In this document: one piece after another, positions 51,042 to 62,316 of the stretch
Layout of the letters: each line of letters begins with the position of its first letter
How positions within the stretch are numbered: position 1 is the stretch's first letter
Origin: Streptococcus pluranimalium
GTDB taxonomy: Bacteria > Bacillota > Bacilli > Lactobacillales > Streptococcaceae
Assembly: GCF_002953735.1 (NCBI RefSeq)
Contig: NZ_CP025536.1
Coordinates: forward strand, 936,001-1,000,000
Direction of reading: 5' to 3'
Length of the DNA stretch: 64,000 nt
Notes under the pieces: model-generated
What the model saw: only the letters and a program-made list of their open reading frames with translations
Told to the model about the DNA's origin: nothing
The model's database searches: none
Program-made: the position numbers and the translations under genes

Positions 51042-51355
51042 ACCTTAAAGAAAAGTTTCAAAAAGACAAAGCTGGGCAAAAAATTCAACCTTTCAATATA
51101 GAGTTCGTTTTAACATCCTAATGCAGTGGTTGGGAGAAATGCTTGGCGATTTATCATTTTTAGCCTTTCCCTTGCACAGCTTCTCAGGGACTTCAGTCCT
51201 AAGCAAGCGCCGATGAATGGCTACTTCGTTTGTGTTTTACGTTCGGCACCAGACCTAGAACAGTAGACAGTTTCAGGTTTGAGCCTTAAAACAAGACAGT
51301 GACGATAAATTCTTTTTAGTTAAAGGGAGTTTTCCCCATCCCCAAAAATGATACG
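51042..51355. other. Non-coding region between srtA and the DUF1002 gene with a degenerate repeat
   Basis: No gene is seen. The part 51090-51300 differs from its surroundings by higher GC content. The stretch 51266-51292 (GACAGTTTCAGGTTTGAGCC and following TTAAAAC) resembles the reverse complement of the small insertion inside the IS1182 transposase at 20405-20452. A GGGACT-TC-AGTCCT hairpin is also present. It may be the remains of a mobile element. Confidence 0.45.
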
Positions 51356-51386
51356 AAAAAAGAACCTTGTCGTAACAAAGTTCTTT
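51356..51386 (-). terminator. Terminator of srtA
   Basis: On the minus strand AAAGAAC(T)TTGT pairs with ACAA(G)GTTCTTT, followed by a T run. Confidence 0.8.
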
Positions 51387-51401
51387 GAACTGTTAACTCT
51401 A

Positions 51402-52142
51402 TTAGAGAACGATTTGATTATAAGACGTATTGAAAGCTTTATGGATGTCATTGGAAGCTTCATCGTAACGACTTTCTTTCTCAAGGATAGCATTAACAAT
51501 CGTACGTTCTGTTGCTTCAGCATCTGTACAAGTTACTAGTGTTAACTCACTTTTACCTGCATGATCATCGATGACAGCCACTTCTGTAGGTGCTACAACA
51601 TGGACATTAGTGATTTTATAAGTGTAGACCTTGTCCTTGTCTGTCAGATAGATTTTCATACCATTTTTAGCACGATCAAGTGGTGAGAACAGCATTTCAG
51701 ACGAACCAGTCATTCCAAAGACGTGGTGACTAGCTAATGCGTAGTTATTTTCCCCACCCATGACTTGATTTTCCTTCATGGTTCCAGCACCATAGGTTAG
51801 TTCCGTATTACCTAGGCCTTTAAAAATGGGAAGATTAATGCCGACATCTGGTATCGCTATACCACCGATAACAGGTAAAAGCTGTGCATCCATCTGTGCG
51901 GCTAGCACAGACTCTGTACTGATAGATTGAACATCGTCAAAATCAAAGCTTGTTTTAGCTTTTTTATTTTTCTCAATCGTTTCTTTACTGACATGCTCAA
52001 CTTGATATTTATTAGTATTTCTAGCGATCAGACTATTACGAATCGATTTATTAAAGATTAAAGCAATCCCAACAACAATCAGTAGAACAACAATCAGATT
52101 TCTTAAAAATCCACCTAATTTAGTTTTCTTTTTTTGAGCCAT
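51402..52142 (-). CDS. srtA: Class A sortase SrtA
   Basis: This membrane-bound transpeptidase attaches LPXTG proteins to peptidoglycan. An N-terminal helix (FLRNLIVVLLIVVGIALIF) anchors it with the catalytic domain outside. The catalytic triad is His in LASHHVFG, Cys in LVTCTD and Arg in ATERTIVNA. It has 246 residues. The ATG at 52142 (MAQKKKTKLGG) follows the gyrA stop by one base, with GAGGAC inside the gyrA end, so srtA is co-transcribed with gyrA, the conserved arrangement in pyogenic streptococci. Confidence 0.96.
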   Translation of the reverse strand: MAQKKKTKLGGFLRNLIVVLLIVVGIALIFNKSIRNSLIARNTNKYQVEHVSKETIEKNKKAKTSFDFDDVQSISTESVLAAQMDAQLLPVIGGIAIPDVGINLPIFKGLGNTELTYGAGTMKENQVMGGENNYALASHHVFGMTGSSEMLFSPLDRAKNGMKIYLTDKDKVYTYKITNVHVVAPTEVAVIDDHAGKSELTLVTCTDAEATERTIVNAILEKESRYDEASNDIHKAFNTSYNQIVL

Positions 52143-52143
52143 G

Positions 52144-54606
52144 TTAGTCCTCAGTATCCACAACTTCTGCTGGTTCATCAGCAGTTTCAGCCTCAACCAA
52201 TGCAAATGTTACCAATTTTGATGCTTCTTCCAGACGCATGAGTCGAACTCCCATTGTTGAACGACCTGTTTGAGAAATATTTGAAACGTTTGTACGGATG
52301 ACAACACCTTTGTTAGTAATCAGCATAACATCTTCATCACCTGATACAGTGACAAGTCCAGCTAAAGCACCATTCTTATCGGTGATATTAGCTGTTTTAA
52401 TCCCTTTACCACCACGGCCTTTAGTAGGATATTCTTCTGCAGGTGTTCGTTTACCATAACCTTTTTCAGTAACAACAAGGACCTCTTGGTCATCAGTGAT
52501 GGTTGAAGCGCCAACGACATAGTCTTCGTCACGCAGTTTAACTCCACGAACACCAGCTGCGACACGTCCCATACTTCTAACAACAGATTCGTTAAAACGG
52601 ACAGAATAACCAGCTGTTGTTCCGATAATAATGTCATCATTACCAGTTGTAACTAAGACATTGATCAATTGGTCATTGTCTTTGAGAGTTAGAGCTTTGA
52701 GACCATTTTGGCGAATGTTATCAAATTCGGACGTTGGCACACGTTTAACCACACCTGCATAAGTTGTAAAGAAGAAATAATAATCTTTAATATCCTCCTT
52801 ACGGGCATTAATCATGGTTTGAATGAATTCACCTTCGTCTAATTTCAAGAGGTTGACGACTGGTAGCCCCTTAGCTGTACGGCCATATTCTGGAATTTCA
52901 TACCCTTTTAGTTTATATACACGACCCAAGTTCGTAAAGAATAAGAGTGTATCATGAGTACTTGTTGATACCAACTGGCTAACAAAGTCATCATCATTGA
53001 CGCCAGTACCTTGAACCCCACGTCCCCCACGTTTTTGAGCACGGAATTCGTCTTGAGCAAGACGTTTGATGTACCCTTTGTTTGAAAGGGTAATAAGGAC
53101 ATCTTCTTCTTCAATTAAGTCTTCATCTTCTAAGGATAAGACTTCACCAACCATTAATTCAGTACGGCGATCATCGTTAAACTTACGTTTAACTTCGTCT
53201 AATTCTTCCTTGATGATAGTAATGACACGTTCTGGTTTCGCTAAAATATCAGCCAAGTCAGCAATTAGCTTCAAGAGTTCATCGTATTCTGACTGGATTT
53301 TATCACGTTCCAAACCTGTCAAACGACGAAGACGCATGTCTAAGATTGCTTGACTTTGACGTTCACTCAAGTCAAAACGAGTCATCAATTCAGCTTGAGC
53401 TTCACTGTCGGTTTGGCTGTTACGGATAATAGCAATAACTTCATCCAAATGATCAAGAGCAATCAATAAGCCTTCTAAGATATGAGCGCGACTTTCAGCT
53501 TTGGATTTATCAAATTCCGTACGTCTGACAATCACTTCTTTTTGGTGAGCAATGTAGTTATCCAAAATTTGACGCAGTGTCAAGATCTTAGGAACACCTT
53601 TTTCAATGGCTAACATGTTAAAACTAAAATTGGTTTGTAGGCTAGTCATTTTGAAGAGGTTGTTTAAGATAACATTGGCTGATGCATCACGTTTAACTTC
53701 GATAACAAATCGCACTCCTTCACGACTAGATTCATCGCGGACAGCAGTGATACCTTCGATACGTTTTTCTTGTGCAAGTTTGACAATGTGTTCGTGAACC
53801 TTTGTCTTATTGACCATGTATGGAAATTCAGTAACCACAATACGCTCACGTCCGGTCTTGGTCACTTCAATCTCTGTTTTAGAACGAAGAACAATAGACC
53901 CTTTTCCTGTTTCATAAGCACGATGAATGCCAGATTTCCCCATGACCATGGCTCCTGTAGGGAAGTCTGGTCCAGGAAGAACTTCCATCAAATCACGTGT
54001 CGTGACTTCAGGATTGTCCATAACCAATTTAACAGCATCAATGGTTTCTCCCAAGTTATGAGGAGGGATATTGGTTGCCATACCAACAGCGATACCTGTT
54101 GCACCATTAACTAAGAGGTTAGGGAATCGGGCTGGTAATACTAAAGGTTCACGCTCACTGCCATCATAGTTATCTTGAAAATCAACGGTATTTTTATTGA
54201 TGTCGCGTAGCATTTCAAGAGCAATTTTACTCATGCGAGCCTCAGTATAACGCTGAGCAGCGGCACCGTCACCGTCCATTGAACCAAAGTTACCATGACC
54301 ATCGACAAGCATGTAACGGTATGACCACCACTGTGCCATACGAACCATAGCATCATAAATAGAGCTATCACCGTGTGGGTGATATTTACCCATGACATCA
54401 CCAGTGATACGAGCTGATTTCTTATGTGGTTTATCAGGAGTTACACCTAACTCGTTCATTCCATACAGAATACGACGATGAACAGGTTTTAATCCATCTC
54501 TAACATCTGGAAGTGCACGTGCCACGATAACACTCATGGCATAGTCAATAAAGCTAGTTTTCATTTCGCTAGTCAGATTGACGCTAACAAGATTTTTATC
54601 TTCCAT
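52144..54606 (-). CDS. gyrA: DNA gyrase subunit A
   Basis: This is the breakage-reunion subunit of gyrase, about 820 residues. Catalytic Tyr is in [13 protein letters not shown] (about residue 120). The quinolone-determining region reads [19 protein letters not shown], with Ser81 and Asp85 counting from ATG 54606. The C-terminal beta-pinwheel contains the GyrA box QKRGGRG followed by repeated strands and an acidic tail. The start at 54606 has AAAGAG six bases upstream; an ATG at 54612 is too close to it. It is divergent from ldh and leads the gyrA-srtA operon. Confidence 0.97.
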   Translation of the reverse strand: MEDKNLVSVNLTSEMKTSFIDYAMSVIVARALPDVRDGLKPVHRRILYGMNELGVTPDKPHKKSARITGDVMGKYHPHGDSSIYDAMVRMAQWWSYRYMLVDGHGNFGSMDGDGAAAQRYTEARMSKIALEMLRDINKNTVDFQDNYDGSEREPLVLPARFPNLLVNGATGIAVGMATNIPPHNLGETIDAVKLVMDNPEVTTRDLMEVLPGPDFPTGAMVMGKSGIHRAYETGKGSIVLRSKTEIEVTKTGRERIVVTEFPYMVNKTKVHEHIVKLAQEKRIEGITAVRDESSREGVRFVIEVKRDASANVILNNLFKMTSLQTNFSFNMLAIEKGVPKILTLRQILDNYIAHQKEVIVRRTEFDKSKAESRAHILEGLLIALDHLDEVIAIIRNSQTDSEAQAELMTRFDLSERQSQAILDMRLRRLTGLERDKIQSEYDELLKLIADLADILAKPERVITIIKEELDEVKRKFNDDRRTELMVGEVLSLEDEDLIEEEDVLITLSNKGYIKRLAQDEFRAQKRGGRGVQGTGVNDDDFVSQLVSTSTHDTLLFFTNLGRVYKLKGYEIPEYGRTAKGLPVVNLLKLDEGEFIQTMINARKEDIKDYYFFFTTYAGVVKRVPTSEFDNIRQNGLKALTLKDNDQLINVLVTTGNDDIIIGTTAGYSVRFNESVVRSMGRVAAGVRGVKLRDEDYVVGASTITDDQEVLVVTEKGYGKRTPAEEYPTKGRGGKGIKTANITDKNGALAGLVTVSGDEDVMLITNKGVVIRTNVSNISQTGRSTMGVRLMRLEEASKLVTFALVEAETADEPAEVVDTED

Positions 54607-54639
54607 TTTCATCTCTTTCTTTAAGTCTTTATCTTTACT

Positions 54640-54648
54640 ATTATACCA
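54640..54648 (-). promoter_or_regulatory. Extended -10 promoter of gyrA
   Basis: On the minus strand TGGTATAAT (54648-54640) matches the extended -10 consensus, 34 bases before the gyrA start. No strong -35 is visible. Confidence 0.65.
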
Positions 54649-54782
54649 TAATTTTTGCTAACAATGGACACTTTACTTATTCTTATAAGAGACAGTTAAT
54701 TTTAAATTTCAAGTTTTTTCAGAAAACATATCGGTTGTTTGAATGGATTTTCACTAATTTTCTTAGATTTATCTAGAAATAC

Positions 54783-54835
54783 GTGACATCAAGCTTTTAA
54801 AATGTTAGAATACAATTGTATGGGGAAACGCCCCA
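54783..54835 (+). promoter_or_regulatory. Promoter and 5' leader hairpin of ldh
   Basis: GTGACA (54783-54788), 17 bases and TAGAAT (54806-54811) preceded by TGT form the promoter. The transcript would begin just before a TGGGG-AAACG-CCCCA hairpin (54821-54835), which may protect the 5' end of this abundant mRNA. Confidence 0.7.
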
Positions 54836-54857
54836 AAAAAAATAAGGAGATGTTTAG

Positions 54858-55850
<993 letters not shown>

Positions 55851-55865
55851 TATTATAATCTAAAA

Positions 55866-55888
55866 AAAGGCTCTTCGGAGTCTTTTTT
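55866..55888 (+). terminator. Terminator of ldh
   Basis: AGGCTC, UUCG-type tetraloop, GAGTCT with a following T run. Confidence 0.85.
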
Positions 55889-55905
55889 GTGTTGTCTAAG
55901 AAATC

Positions 55906-55938
55906 AAAAATGAGCTGGATGTAAACTAGCTCATTTTT
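55906..55938 (-). terminator. Terminator of dapA
   Basis: AAAAATGAGCT and AGCTCATTTTT form a perfect 11-bp stem; convergent with the ldh terminator. Confidence 0.8.
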
Positions 55939-55942
55939 AGTA

Positions 55943-56872
55943 TTAATAATTTGTTGGTCTTAAAACACCTTTGACAGGTTGAGAAGGTCCTTCGCTAAGA
56001 ACAACTCTGATAATCTCTTTGGCTTCTTCATCAGAGCAAGAAACTAAAGGTAGGCGCAAAGGTCCCACTTCAAAACCTTGATGGTTGAGAACAGCTTTAA
56101 CTGGTGCTGGACTAGCCACAGAAAAGAGAGCATTTACTTTGGGAATAAAGCGACGTTGGATTTGTGCTGCTTTTTTGATATCATTTTGGTCAATAGCTTC
56201 CAACATCTCGTGCATTTCATCACCATTTGTATGAGATGCAACTGAAATAACACCATCAGCTCCTAATGCTAAGGCATGGAAGGCTTCTCCATCCTCCCCT
56301 GTGTAAATCAAGAAATCTTCTGGAGATTGCTCAACCAAATAGGCAATGTTTTCTAAGCTTGTACACTCTTTAACGCCAATGATATTAGGGTGTTGAGCAA
56401 GACGAAGCATGGTCTCAGGTTCAAGTGTTACGACAACACGGCCTGGAATATTGTAGATGATGATTGGCAAATCACTAGCATCTGCAATAGCTGTAAAATG
56501 ATGGTAAAGACCTTCTTGTGTTGGTTTATTATAATAAGGAACGATAGCTAATCCAGCTGCAAATCCACCGAATTCAGCAACTTCTTTTGCGAATTCAACA
56601 GAATCTCGGGTATCATTAGTTCCGATACCTGCAATCAATGGTACACGTCCTTTAACAATTTTTTGCACAGCTGCGAACAACTCCAACTCCTCTTCATGGG
56701 TTAGCGTAGGGCTTTCAGCGGTTGTACCAGCCAATAAGATACCATCTGTATGATGCTCTAATAAGTGCTCAACTAACTTAGGGAGTGCCCCATAGTTAAT
56801 AGAACCATCAGGCTTGAATGGTGTGACCATCGCAGTAATTACTTTAGCGTTTCGTAGTTGTTCAATAGACAT
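55943..56872 (-). CDS. dapA: 4-hydroxy-tetrahydrodipicolinate synthase
   Basis: This enzyme condenses pyruvate with aspartate semialdehyde, the first step of the lysine/diaminopimelate branch. Schiff-base Lys is in IIGVKECTS, Tyr in IIIYNIPGR and the Thr pair in [11 protein letters not shown]. It has 310 residues. The ATG at 56872 ([19 protein letters not shown]) has GAGGG upstream. It follows asd, which makes its substrate, at a distance of 125 bases. Confidence 0.95.
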   Translation of the reverse strand: MSIEQLRNAKVITAMVTPFKPDGSINYGALPKLVEHLLEHHTDGILLAGTTAESPTLTHEEELELFAAVQKIVKGRVPLIAGIGTNDTRDSVEFAKEVAEFGGFAAGLAIVPYYNKPTQEGLYHHFTAIADASDLPIIIYNIPGRVVVTLEPETMLRLAQHPNIIGVKECTSLENIAYLVEQSPEDFLIYTGEDGEAFHALALGADGVISVASHTNGDEMHEMLEAIDQNDIKKAAQIQRRFIPKVNALFSVASPAPVKAVLNHQGFEVGPLRLPLVSCSDEEAKEIIRVVLSEGPSQPVKGVLRPTNY

Positions 56873-56997
56873 ATTTTCCCTCTCTTTGACATAGAAATCC
56901 AAAATAGTCACCATTAAAATAGTTTGCTATTCAGGATTTTGAACTGACTGAGATAAACTGATAAATCCTAAAAGTTTGTCATGGTTAGAACGTTTTT

Positions 56998-58074
56998 TTA
57001 TTTCAATTCAAATTTAAGGTCATCAGTTGCACGAACAAGGCCTTTATCATGAAGGGTTTCAGCGATCTGGACAGAATTCCAAGCAGCTCCTTTGAGAAGG
57101 TTATCTGAAACCACCCACATATGAATCCCATTTTCTTGGTCTAGATCTTTACGGATTCGACCGACAAAAGTATCACGACTGCCAACTGCATTGACTGCTT
57201 GGGGGTAAATTTGATTAGCGACATCATCTTCTAAAACAACACCTGGGAAATTAGCAATAGCTTCTTTGACTTCAGAAATAGGGGCTACTTTTGCAGTTTC
57301 AATATAGACTGACTCAGAATGAGCAGATAAAACTGGAATACGAACGCAGGTTGCAGAAACTGCAATACGATCATCTGCCATAATCTTTTTCGTTTCCTTA
57401 GTCATTTTCATCTCTTCATAAGTGTAATCATTATCGGTAAAGACGTCGATTTGTGGAAGAGCGTTGAAAGCGATTGGGTAGTGCTTTTTATCACCGCCAG
57501 AAGGAAGAATCTCTGCTGTCACATCTTTAGGGTTAAGACCATCATTAAGCACTTGACGTAATTGATGGTCAGTTTCGTTGATGGCTGATTGACCCGCCCC
57601 TGATACAGCTTGATAGGTTGAAACAATGATACGCTCTAAGCCCCATTTTTGACGAACTGGTTCTAGAGCTACCATCATTTGAATGGTTGAACAGTTAGGG
57701 CAGGCAATGATACCATTATGATTTTCCATAGCGTGTGCATTAACTTCAGGAACAACCAAGGGAACATCTGGATTCTGTCTAAAGTAAGAAGTGTTGTCAA
57801 CAACAACTGCTCCTGCTTTAACAGCGTATGGTGCAAATTTAGCAGAAGTTGACCCACCTGCTGAAAAGAGGGCGATATCGACACCGTCAAAAGAATCTTC
57901 AGTCGTTAACTCTACAGTTACATCTTGTCCCTTAAATTGAAGCACCTTGCCTGCTGAACGACTAGATGAGAGGTAGCGAACCTTTTCGATTGGTAAAGTT
58001 GATTCTTCTAACATCTTGATCATTTGTGTTCCGACAGCACCTGTGGCACCGACAACTGCAACTGTATATCCCAT
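56998..58074 (-). CDS. asd: Aspartate-semialdehyde dehydrogenase
   Basis: This enzyme reduces aspartyl phosphate to aspartate semialdehyde for lysine, threonine and methionine synthesis. NADP motif [18 protein letters not shown]; catalytic Cys in [11 protein letters not shown]; His in the [13 protein letters not shown] segment. It has 358 residues. It is preceded by the asd RNA, a separate TTGCAA/TATAAT promoter (-10 at 58143-58138) and a leader hairpin with perfect 11-bp arms (TTTTTAGAAAA/TTTTCTAAAAA). Confidence 0.96.
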   Translation of the reverse strand: MGYTVAVVGATGAVGTQMIKMLEESTLPIEKVRYLSSSRSAGKVLQFKGQDVTVELTTEDSFDGVDIALFSAGGSTSAKFAPYAVKAGAVVVDNTSYFRQNPDVPLVVPEVNAHAMENHNGIIACPNCSTIQMMVALEPVRQKWGLERIIVSTYQAVSGAGQSAINETDHQLRQVLNDGLNPKDVTAEILPSGGDKKHYPIAFNALPQIDVFTDNDYTYEEMKMTKETKKIMADDRIAVSATCVRIPVLSAHSESVYIETAKVAPISEVKEAIANFPGVVLEDDVANQIYPQAVNAVGSRDTFVGRIRKDLDQENGIHMWVVSDNLLKGAAWNSVQIAETLHDKGLVRATDDLKFELK

Positions 58075-58178
58075 AGTAAACTCCTTTTTCTTTTTAGAAA
58101 ACTATCGTCCTAATTTTCTAAAAATTTCTTAGTCTTCATTATACTATTTTTTAGCTAAATTGCAATGTTTGGTATACG

Positions 58179-58322
58179 AAAAAATCCCCTGTCAAAAGAC
58201 AGAGGATCAGGGCACTTTTTCAAGTGAGGTAAGAAGGTTCACACAACTTACCAAGGTCGGCTTCCTGCCTTAATGACCTCCCAGCGCAATAGTGGTTTAA
58301 AACCACAATCGACTCATCGCAT
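58179..58322 (-). ncRNA. asd RNA motif (small RNA upstream of asd)
   Basis: A conserved structured RNA lies directly upstream of asd in lactic acid bacteria. Here about 144 bases on the minus strand contain several stems, including GTGGTTTTAAACCAC and GGAGGTC...GACC around CAGGAAGCCG, and end in an intrinsic terminator (CCTCTGTC-TTTT-GACAGGGG followed by TTTTTT). An independent promoter precedes it and a separate asd promoter follows, so it is most likely a stand-alone small RNA rather than a riboswitch. Confidence 0.8.
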
Positions 58323-58328
58323 GATTTA

Positions 58329-58357
58329 ATCATACCATGGTTCTTGATAGATTACAA
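58329..58357 (-). promoter_or_regulatory. Promoter of the asd RNA
   Basis: On the minus strand TTGTAA (58357-58352), 17 bases and TATGAT (58334-58329) preceded by TGG. The -35 overlaps the stop codon of the cardiolipin synthase gene. Confidence 0.7.
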
Positions 58358-59938
58358 GAGGGGTGCAATTGTTTTTAGTAAATAACCGCTGATTTTGCGT
58401 AGTGGGGGTCTTGATTTTAAACTGAGGTAGGTTACGCGCTGACATTTTTTTAAGGTTTCTTGGAAATCTTCTTCGACATCGTCTACTGCTTCTGAACCGT
58501 ACATGTAAACACCGCACTCAAAATGATGGTATAGGCTTCTATAGTCAAGATTAACTGTTCCTACGGTTGCTTTAATCCCATCGCTGACAAAGACTTTAGA
58601 ATGGACAAAACCCGGTGAATAACGATAAATAGAGACGCCAGCATCAATCAATTCTTTAAAATAGGTCTCAGCCAAGATAAAGGCATAGGGTTTATCGGGA
58701 ATTCCGGGCATAATGATGGACACTTCTACTCCTCTTTCTGCCGCAAAGGTGAGGGCGTGTATCATTTCACTATCAATCACAAGATAAGGTGTCATGATAT
58801 GAACGTAGTCTTTGGCATTGTTTAGGATATCGATATAGACATTTTCAGCAATATGATGGTAGTTCATCGGAGAATTGCCGTATGGTGCAACATAGCCAGA
58901 TGCCTCAACACTTAGAGGATAGTCCAACATGAAGTTGCCAAATTCGTCTTCATCATTCGTTGTTGACCACATGGTTAAAAAGAGCGCTTTGAAGGTTTGA
59001 ACGGCCTGTCCTTCGATTTTGATAGCATTATCCTTCCAACGACCAAAACGGTCGATCTGATTGATGTATTCATCCGCTAAGTTAACACCACCAGTAAAGG
59101 CGACTTGTCCGTCAATAACAGTGATTTTCCGGTGATCACGATAGTTATAATAGGTTGATAAAAATGGTCTTATAGGAGCAAAAGCACGGGCATCAATGCC
59201 TAAATTCTTCATCCGATCTGTGTAATCATAACTAAGGGTACTCAACTCCACCATCCCATCATAAAGCACTCGGACGTCCACGCCTTCTTTAACTTTTTGT
59301 TCTAAAATAGTTAAGATTTCACCCCACATGACTCCTTCATCAATAATGAAATATTCTAGAAAAATATAGGATTTAGCTTTTAGTAAAGCCTCCTTGAAAG
59401 CTGGGAAAAAGTCATCACCCCAAGCATAATAAGTCAATCGGCTATCCGCGTAGATTGGAAAATGACCAGGACTTTTATTGAGATAGGTCACTAATTGATA
59501 AGTATGGGGGTGGTTTTCTTTGATAGTCGCTAACAATTCAGCATCTTGATTGAGGTGCTTTCCTGCTTCATTGGTATATTGGGTCACTTTACGCTTTAAA
59601 TCTCTAACACCAAAGTCCGTTTTAGTATAGAGAAAAAAGAAAGAGCCAAAAATAGGAAAGAGCATCATTAACATGAGCCAAGTATTTTTAGAAACAGCAT
59701 CCATCTTGCTATTAAAAAGATAAATAACAACTAAAGTACCGATAAGATGCTCTAAATAGACAACTCTTAAGGGTAAACGTTTGAACCACAGAAAACCAAG
59801 ACCGATGAACAGGACTTCTAAGAGGATAGCTAAAAGAATGATAGCTCCCCGACTGAATATGACGCGATTCAGGCTTGAATGATTTTTGGGTAATAAGCGG
59901 GTAATGGGTATTCTATTACTAGAACGACGTTGAGCCAT
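58352..59938 (-). CDS. cls: Cardiolipin synthase (first paralogue)
   Basis: This phospholipase D-family enzyme condenses two phosphatidylglycerols to cardiolipin at the membrane. It has 528 residues, two N-terminal helices, and two HKD motifs: HRKITVIDGQVAFTGG and HSKVFVSDGIKATVGTVNLDYRS. The ATG at 59938 (MAQRRSSNRIP) has AAAGGAG upstream. It is closely related to the adjacent gene and probably arose by tandem duplication. Confidence 0.93.
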   Translation of the reverse strand: MAQRRSSNRIPITRLLPKNHSSLNRVIFSRGAIILLAILLEVLFIGLGFLWFKRLPLRVVYLEHLIGTLVVIYLFNSKMDAVSKNTWLMLMMLFPIFGSFFFLYTKTDFGVRDLKRKVTQYTNEAGKHLNQDAELLATIKENHPHTYQLVTYLNKSPGHFPIYADSRLTYYAWGDDFFPAFKEALLKAKSYIFLEYFIIDEGVMWGEILTILEQKVKEGVDVRVLYDGMVELSTLSYDYTDRMKNLGIDARAFAPIRPFLSTYYNYRDHRKITVIDGQVAFTGGVNLADEYINQIDRFGRWKDNAIKIEGQAVQTFKALFLTMWSTTNDEDEFGNFMLDYPLSVEASGYVAPYGNSPMNYHHIAENVYIDILNNAKDYVHIMTPYLVIDSEMIHALTFAAERGVEVSIIMPGIPDKPYAFILAETYFKELIDAGVSIYRYSPGFVHSKVFVSDGIKATVGTVNLDYRSLYHHFECGVYMYGSEAVDDVEEDFQETLKKCQRVTYLSLKSRPPLRKISGYLLKTIAPLL

Positions 59939-60084
59939 TATATCTCCTTTGCTAGATAAATATCTCTTATTATAACAAAAAGAGAGCCAGTCATAACCTT
60001 TTTTACACATGAGGCTATAACTTGCTCTTTATCTCTTTGCATAAGAATTGTTGTATTAAAATACCAAATAGAACTTTAATGACT

Positions 60085-61635
60085 TTACATCAATGGGGCT
60101 ATTGTTTTAGCGAGAGTGCCAATTGCTTTATTGATGAATGGACGATTATTCACTTCCTCTAAACTAACCAAGTGGCTTTGAAGAAGTGTGGCTTGAAAGT
60201 CATTTTCAATTTGAGGAATACATGACACTTGGTACAAGTAGGTTGCACACTCAAAATGATGGTATAAGCTACGATAATCCAAGTTAATCGTTCCTACAAC
60301 TGCTTTTTGACGATCACTGACAAAGACTTTGGCATGGATAAAACCAGGCGTATATTCATAAATCTTCACACCTGCTTTAATCAAGGTAGCATAGTAGGTC
60401 TTAGCAAGAGCGTTAGCAAGTTTCTTATCTGCAATCCCTGGCATAATAATTTTGACATCAACACCACGTTGCGCTGCAAATTTTAAAGCATGAGCTAACT
60501 CACCATCAAGAATCAGATAGGGAGTCATGATGTGAACGTAGTCTCTGGCTTGATTTAAAATATCAATATAAACATTTTCACCGATTTTATCATCATCTAG
60601 AGGTGAATCTCCATAAGGAATGATAAATCCATTATTAGGACGGTGTTCGTGTAGAGCTAGATATGGCTCTACTTCTACTTCTTCTTGATTAGCATGCCAC
60701 ATTTGTAGAAACAAAATGGTGAAGGTGTCTACAGCACGCCCTTTTAACATGATTGCTGTATCTTTCCAATGACCGAAACGTTGGATTTGGTTAATGTATT
60801 CATCAGCTAGATTAATGCCACCTGTAAAAGCAACTTTGCCATCAATAACTAAAATTTTACGATGATCTCGATAGTTATAATAGGTCGAAATAAATGGTGA
60901 TAATGGCGCAAAAGCTTTGGCTTTGATACCTAGTTTTTCTAAACGTTTGGTGTAATCAAAGCTAAGTGTTGAAAATTCAATCATACCATCATACATCACT
61001 CGAACTTCAACCCCTTCGGCTGCTTTTTCTTCCAAAATAGCTAGAATCTCTCCCCACATGAGTCCTTCACCGATGATGAAGTATTCTAGGAAAATGTACT
61101 TTTTAGCCTTACGAAGTTCTTCTTTGAGAACCTTGAATTTTTCTTCTCCCGAACTAAAATAAGTCACATCAGTTTGGCGATAAACAGGGAAATGTCCACT
61201 TGAATTTTCCAGATAAGAAACTAAATTATAATTGTTTGAATGACGATTTTTCAATTCCAAAATAGCTTCTGCATCTTGGATCAGGTAAGGTTGTGTCGCA
61301 TCAATTGTTCGTTGAATACCAGCTCGCATTGCCTTAAATCCAAAATCTTGTTTGGTATAAAGTAGAAATAAACTACCTATTAATGGGAAAGGTACCAAAA
61401 TTAATAACCAAGTGATAACAGCTGTCGAATCCATATCACTATTAATAAGATATAAGACAGTCAAGATGGCTAGGGTAATTTCAAAAATTTCAAACTGAAT
61501 TTTATAGGTTTGAAACCAGTGATAAGAAGCGACAAAAAAAAGAATCTGTAAAATCAACAAAATAGCAATAACTGTTGTTCGACTAAAGATTCCTCTAAAA
61601 AAGCCTCGTTTTCCACGATCTAGTAAAGTGATCAC
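60085..61635 (-). CDS. cls: Cardiolipin synthase (second paralogue)
   Basis: Second phospholipase D-family cardiolipin synthase, 516 residues, with HKD motifs HRKILVIDGKVAFTGG and HAKVFVSDRQKAVVGTINLDYRS and two N-terminal helices (TTVIAILLILQILFFVASYHWF and LAILTVLYLINSDM). It ends with TLAKTIAPLM, like the LLKTIAPLL end of its neighbour. The two genes are 146 bases apart in the same direction. The N-terminal helices and the 320-340 region differ most, so substrate or stress response may differ. Confidence 0.92.
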   Translation of the reverse strand: MITLLDRGKRGFFRGIFSRTTVIAILLILQILFFVASYHWFQTYKIQFEIFEITLAILTVLYLINSDMDSTAVITWLLILVPFPLIGSLFLLYTKQDFGFKAMRAGIQRTIDATQPYLIQDAEAILELKNRHSNNYNLVSYLENSSGHFPVYRQTDVTYFSSGEEKFKVLKEELRKAKKYIFLEYFIIGEGLMWGEILAILEEKAAEGVEVRVMYDGMIEFSTLSFDYTKRLEKLGIKAKAFAPLSPFISTYYNYRDHRKILVIDGKVAFTGGINLADEYINQIQRFGHWKDTAIMLKGRAVDTFTILFLQMWHANQEEVEVEPYLALHEHRPNNGFIIPYGDSPLDDDKIGENVYIDILNQARDYVHIMTPYLILDGELAHALKFAAQRGVDVKIIMPGIADKKLANALAKTYYATLIKAGVKIYEYTPGFIHAKVFVSDRQKAVVGTINLDYRSLYHHFECATYLYQVSCIPQIENDFQATLLQSHLVSLEEVNNRPFINKAIGTLAKTIAPLM

Positions 61636-61821
61636 TTTCTTTTTTTCGTAAATATTTCTATCCTCTCAATCTAGATATAACTATAGAATATTATAGCAAA
61701 AAATAGATAGAAAGAAATTTTAAATTGATTACTTTTCCACTTTTTTCTGCAAAAGAATCGTTCAGAAATTTTAACATTCTAGTAATCACTTAGTCTCTCT
61801 TGGTCAGTAATCGCTAGATTG

Positions 61822-62316
61822 TTATGATTTATCCTCAACTCGTTTTTGCATCCAAATCATATCGTGCCATTTATCAAACTTATAACCAATTTTAGTAAAG
61901 TGGGCAACCTTTTCATAACCACGCTTTTGATGAAAGGCAATACTAGCATCATTAGGATAGGTGATACAAGCTAAAAAGTTCTTCATGCCCATATCTGTCA
62001 GCTCTTTTTCTAAAGCATCATACAACTTTGTGCCAATTTGCTTACCACGTGCCTTCTCAGCGACATAAATAGATACCTCACAAGACCAGTCATAAGCTGC
62101 GCGATCTTTGTAGGTGCTAGCATAAGCATATCCTAAAATGTTGCCATCCTCTTGGTAGACGAGATAAGGGAATTTTAGCAAGGTTTGCTTCAGTCGATTT
62201 TCAAAATCAGCAAAACTGGGAACAGTATATTCAAAGGTAATGGCTGTTTTTTCAACATAAGGAGCATAAATATCTAAGAGTTCATTAACATCATCGATTG
62301 TTGCACTTCTAATCAT
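61822..62316 (-). CDS. GNAT N-acetyltransferase (phosphinothricin-acetyltransferase-like)
   Basis: This 164-residue acetyltransferase is of the Pat/YwnH type (MIRSATIDDVNELLDIYAPYVEKTAITFEY; VSIYVAEKARGKQIGTKLYDALEKEL; FHQKRGYEKVAHFTKIGYKFDKWHDMIWMQK). Members acetylate phosphinothricin, methionine sulfoximine or similar amines. It overlaps the upstream GNAT gene by eight bases, so the pair is co-translated. The substrate here is unknown. Confidence 0.88.
   Translation of the reverse strand: MIRSATIDDVNELLDIYAPYVEKTAITFEYTVPSFADFENRLKQTLLKFPYLVYQEDGNILGYAYASTYKDRAAYDWSCEVSIYVAEKARGKQIGTKLYDALEKELTDMGMKNFLACITYPNDASIAFHQKRGYEKVAHFTKIGYKFDKWHDMIWMQKRVEDKS

Noticed and set aside
58179..58322. 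Lysine riboswitch or 4.5S RNA considered for the structured region before asd
   Set aside because: The sequence does not show the lysine-riboswitch core or the SRP tetraloop region, has its own promoter and terminator, and its location matches the asd RNA motif.
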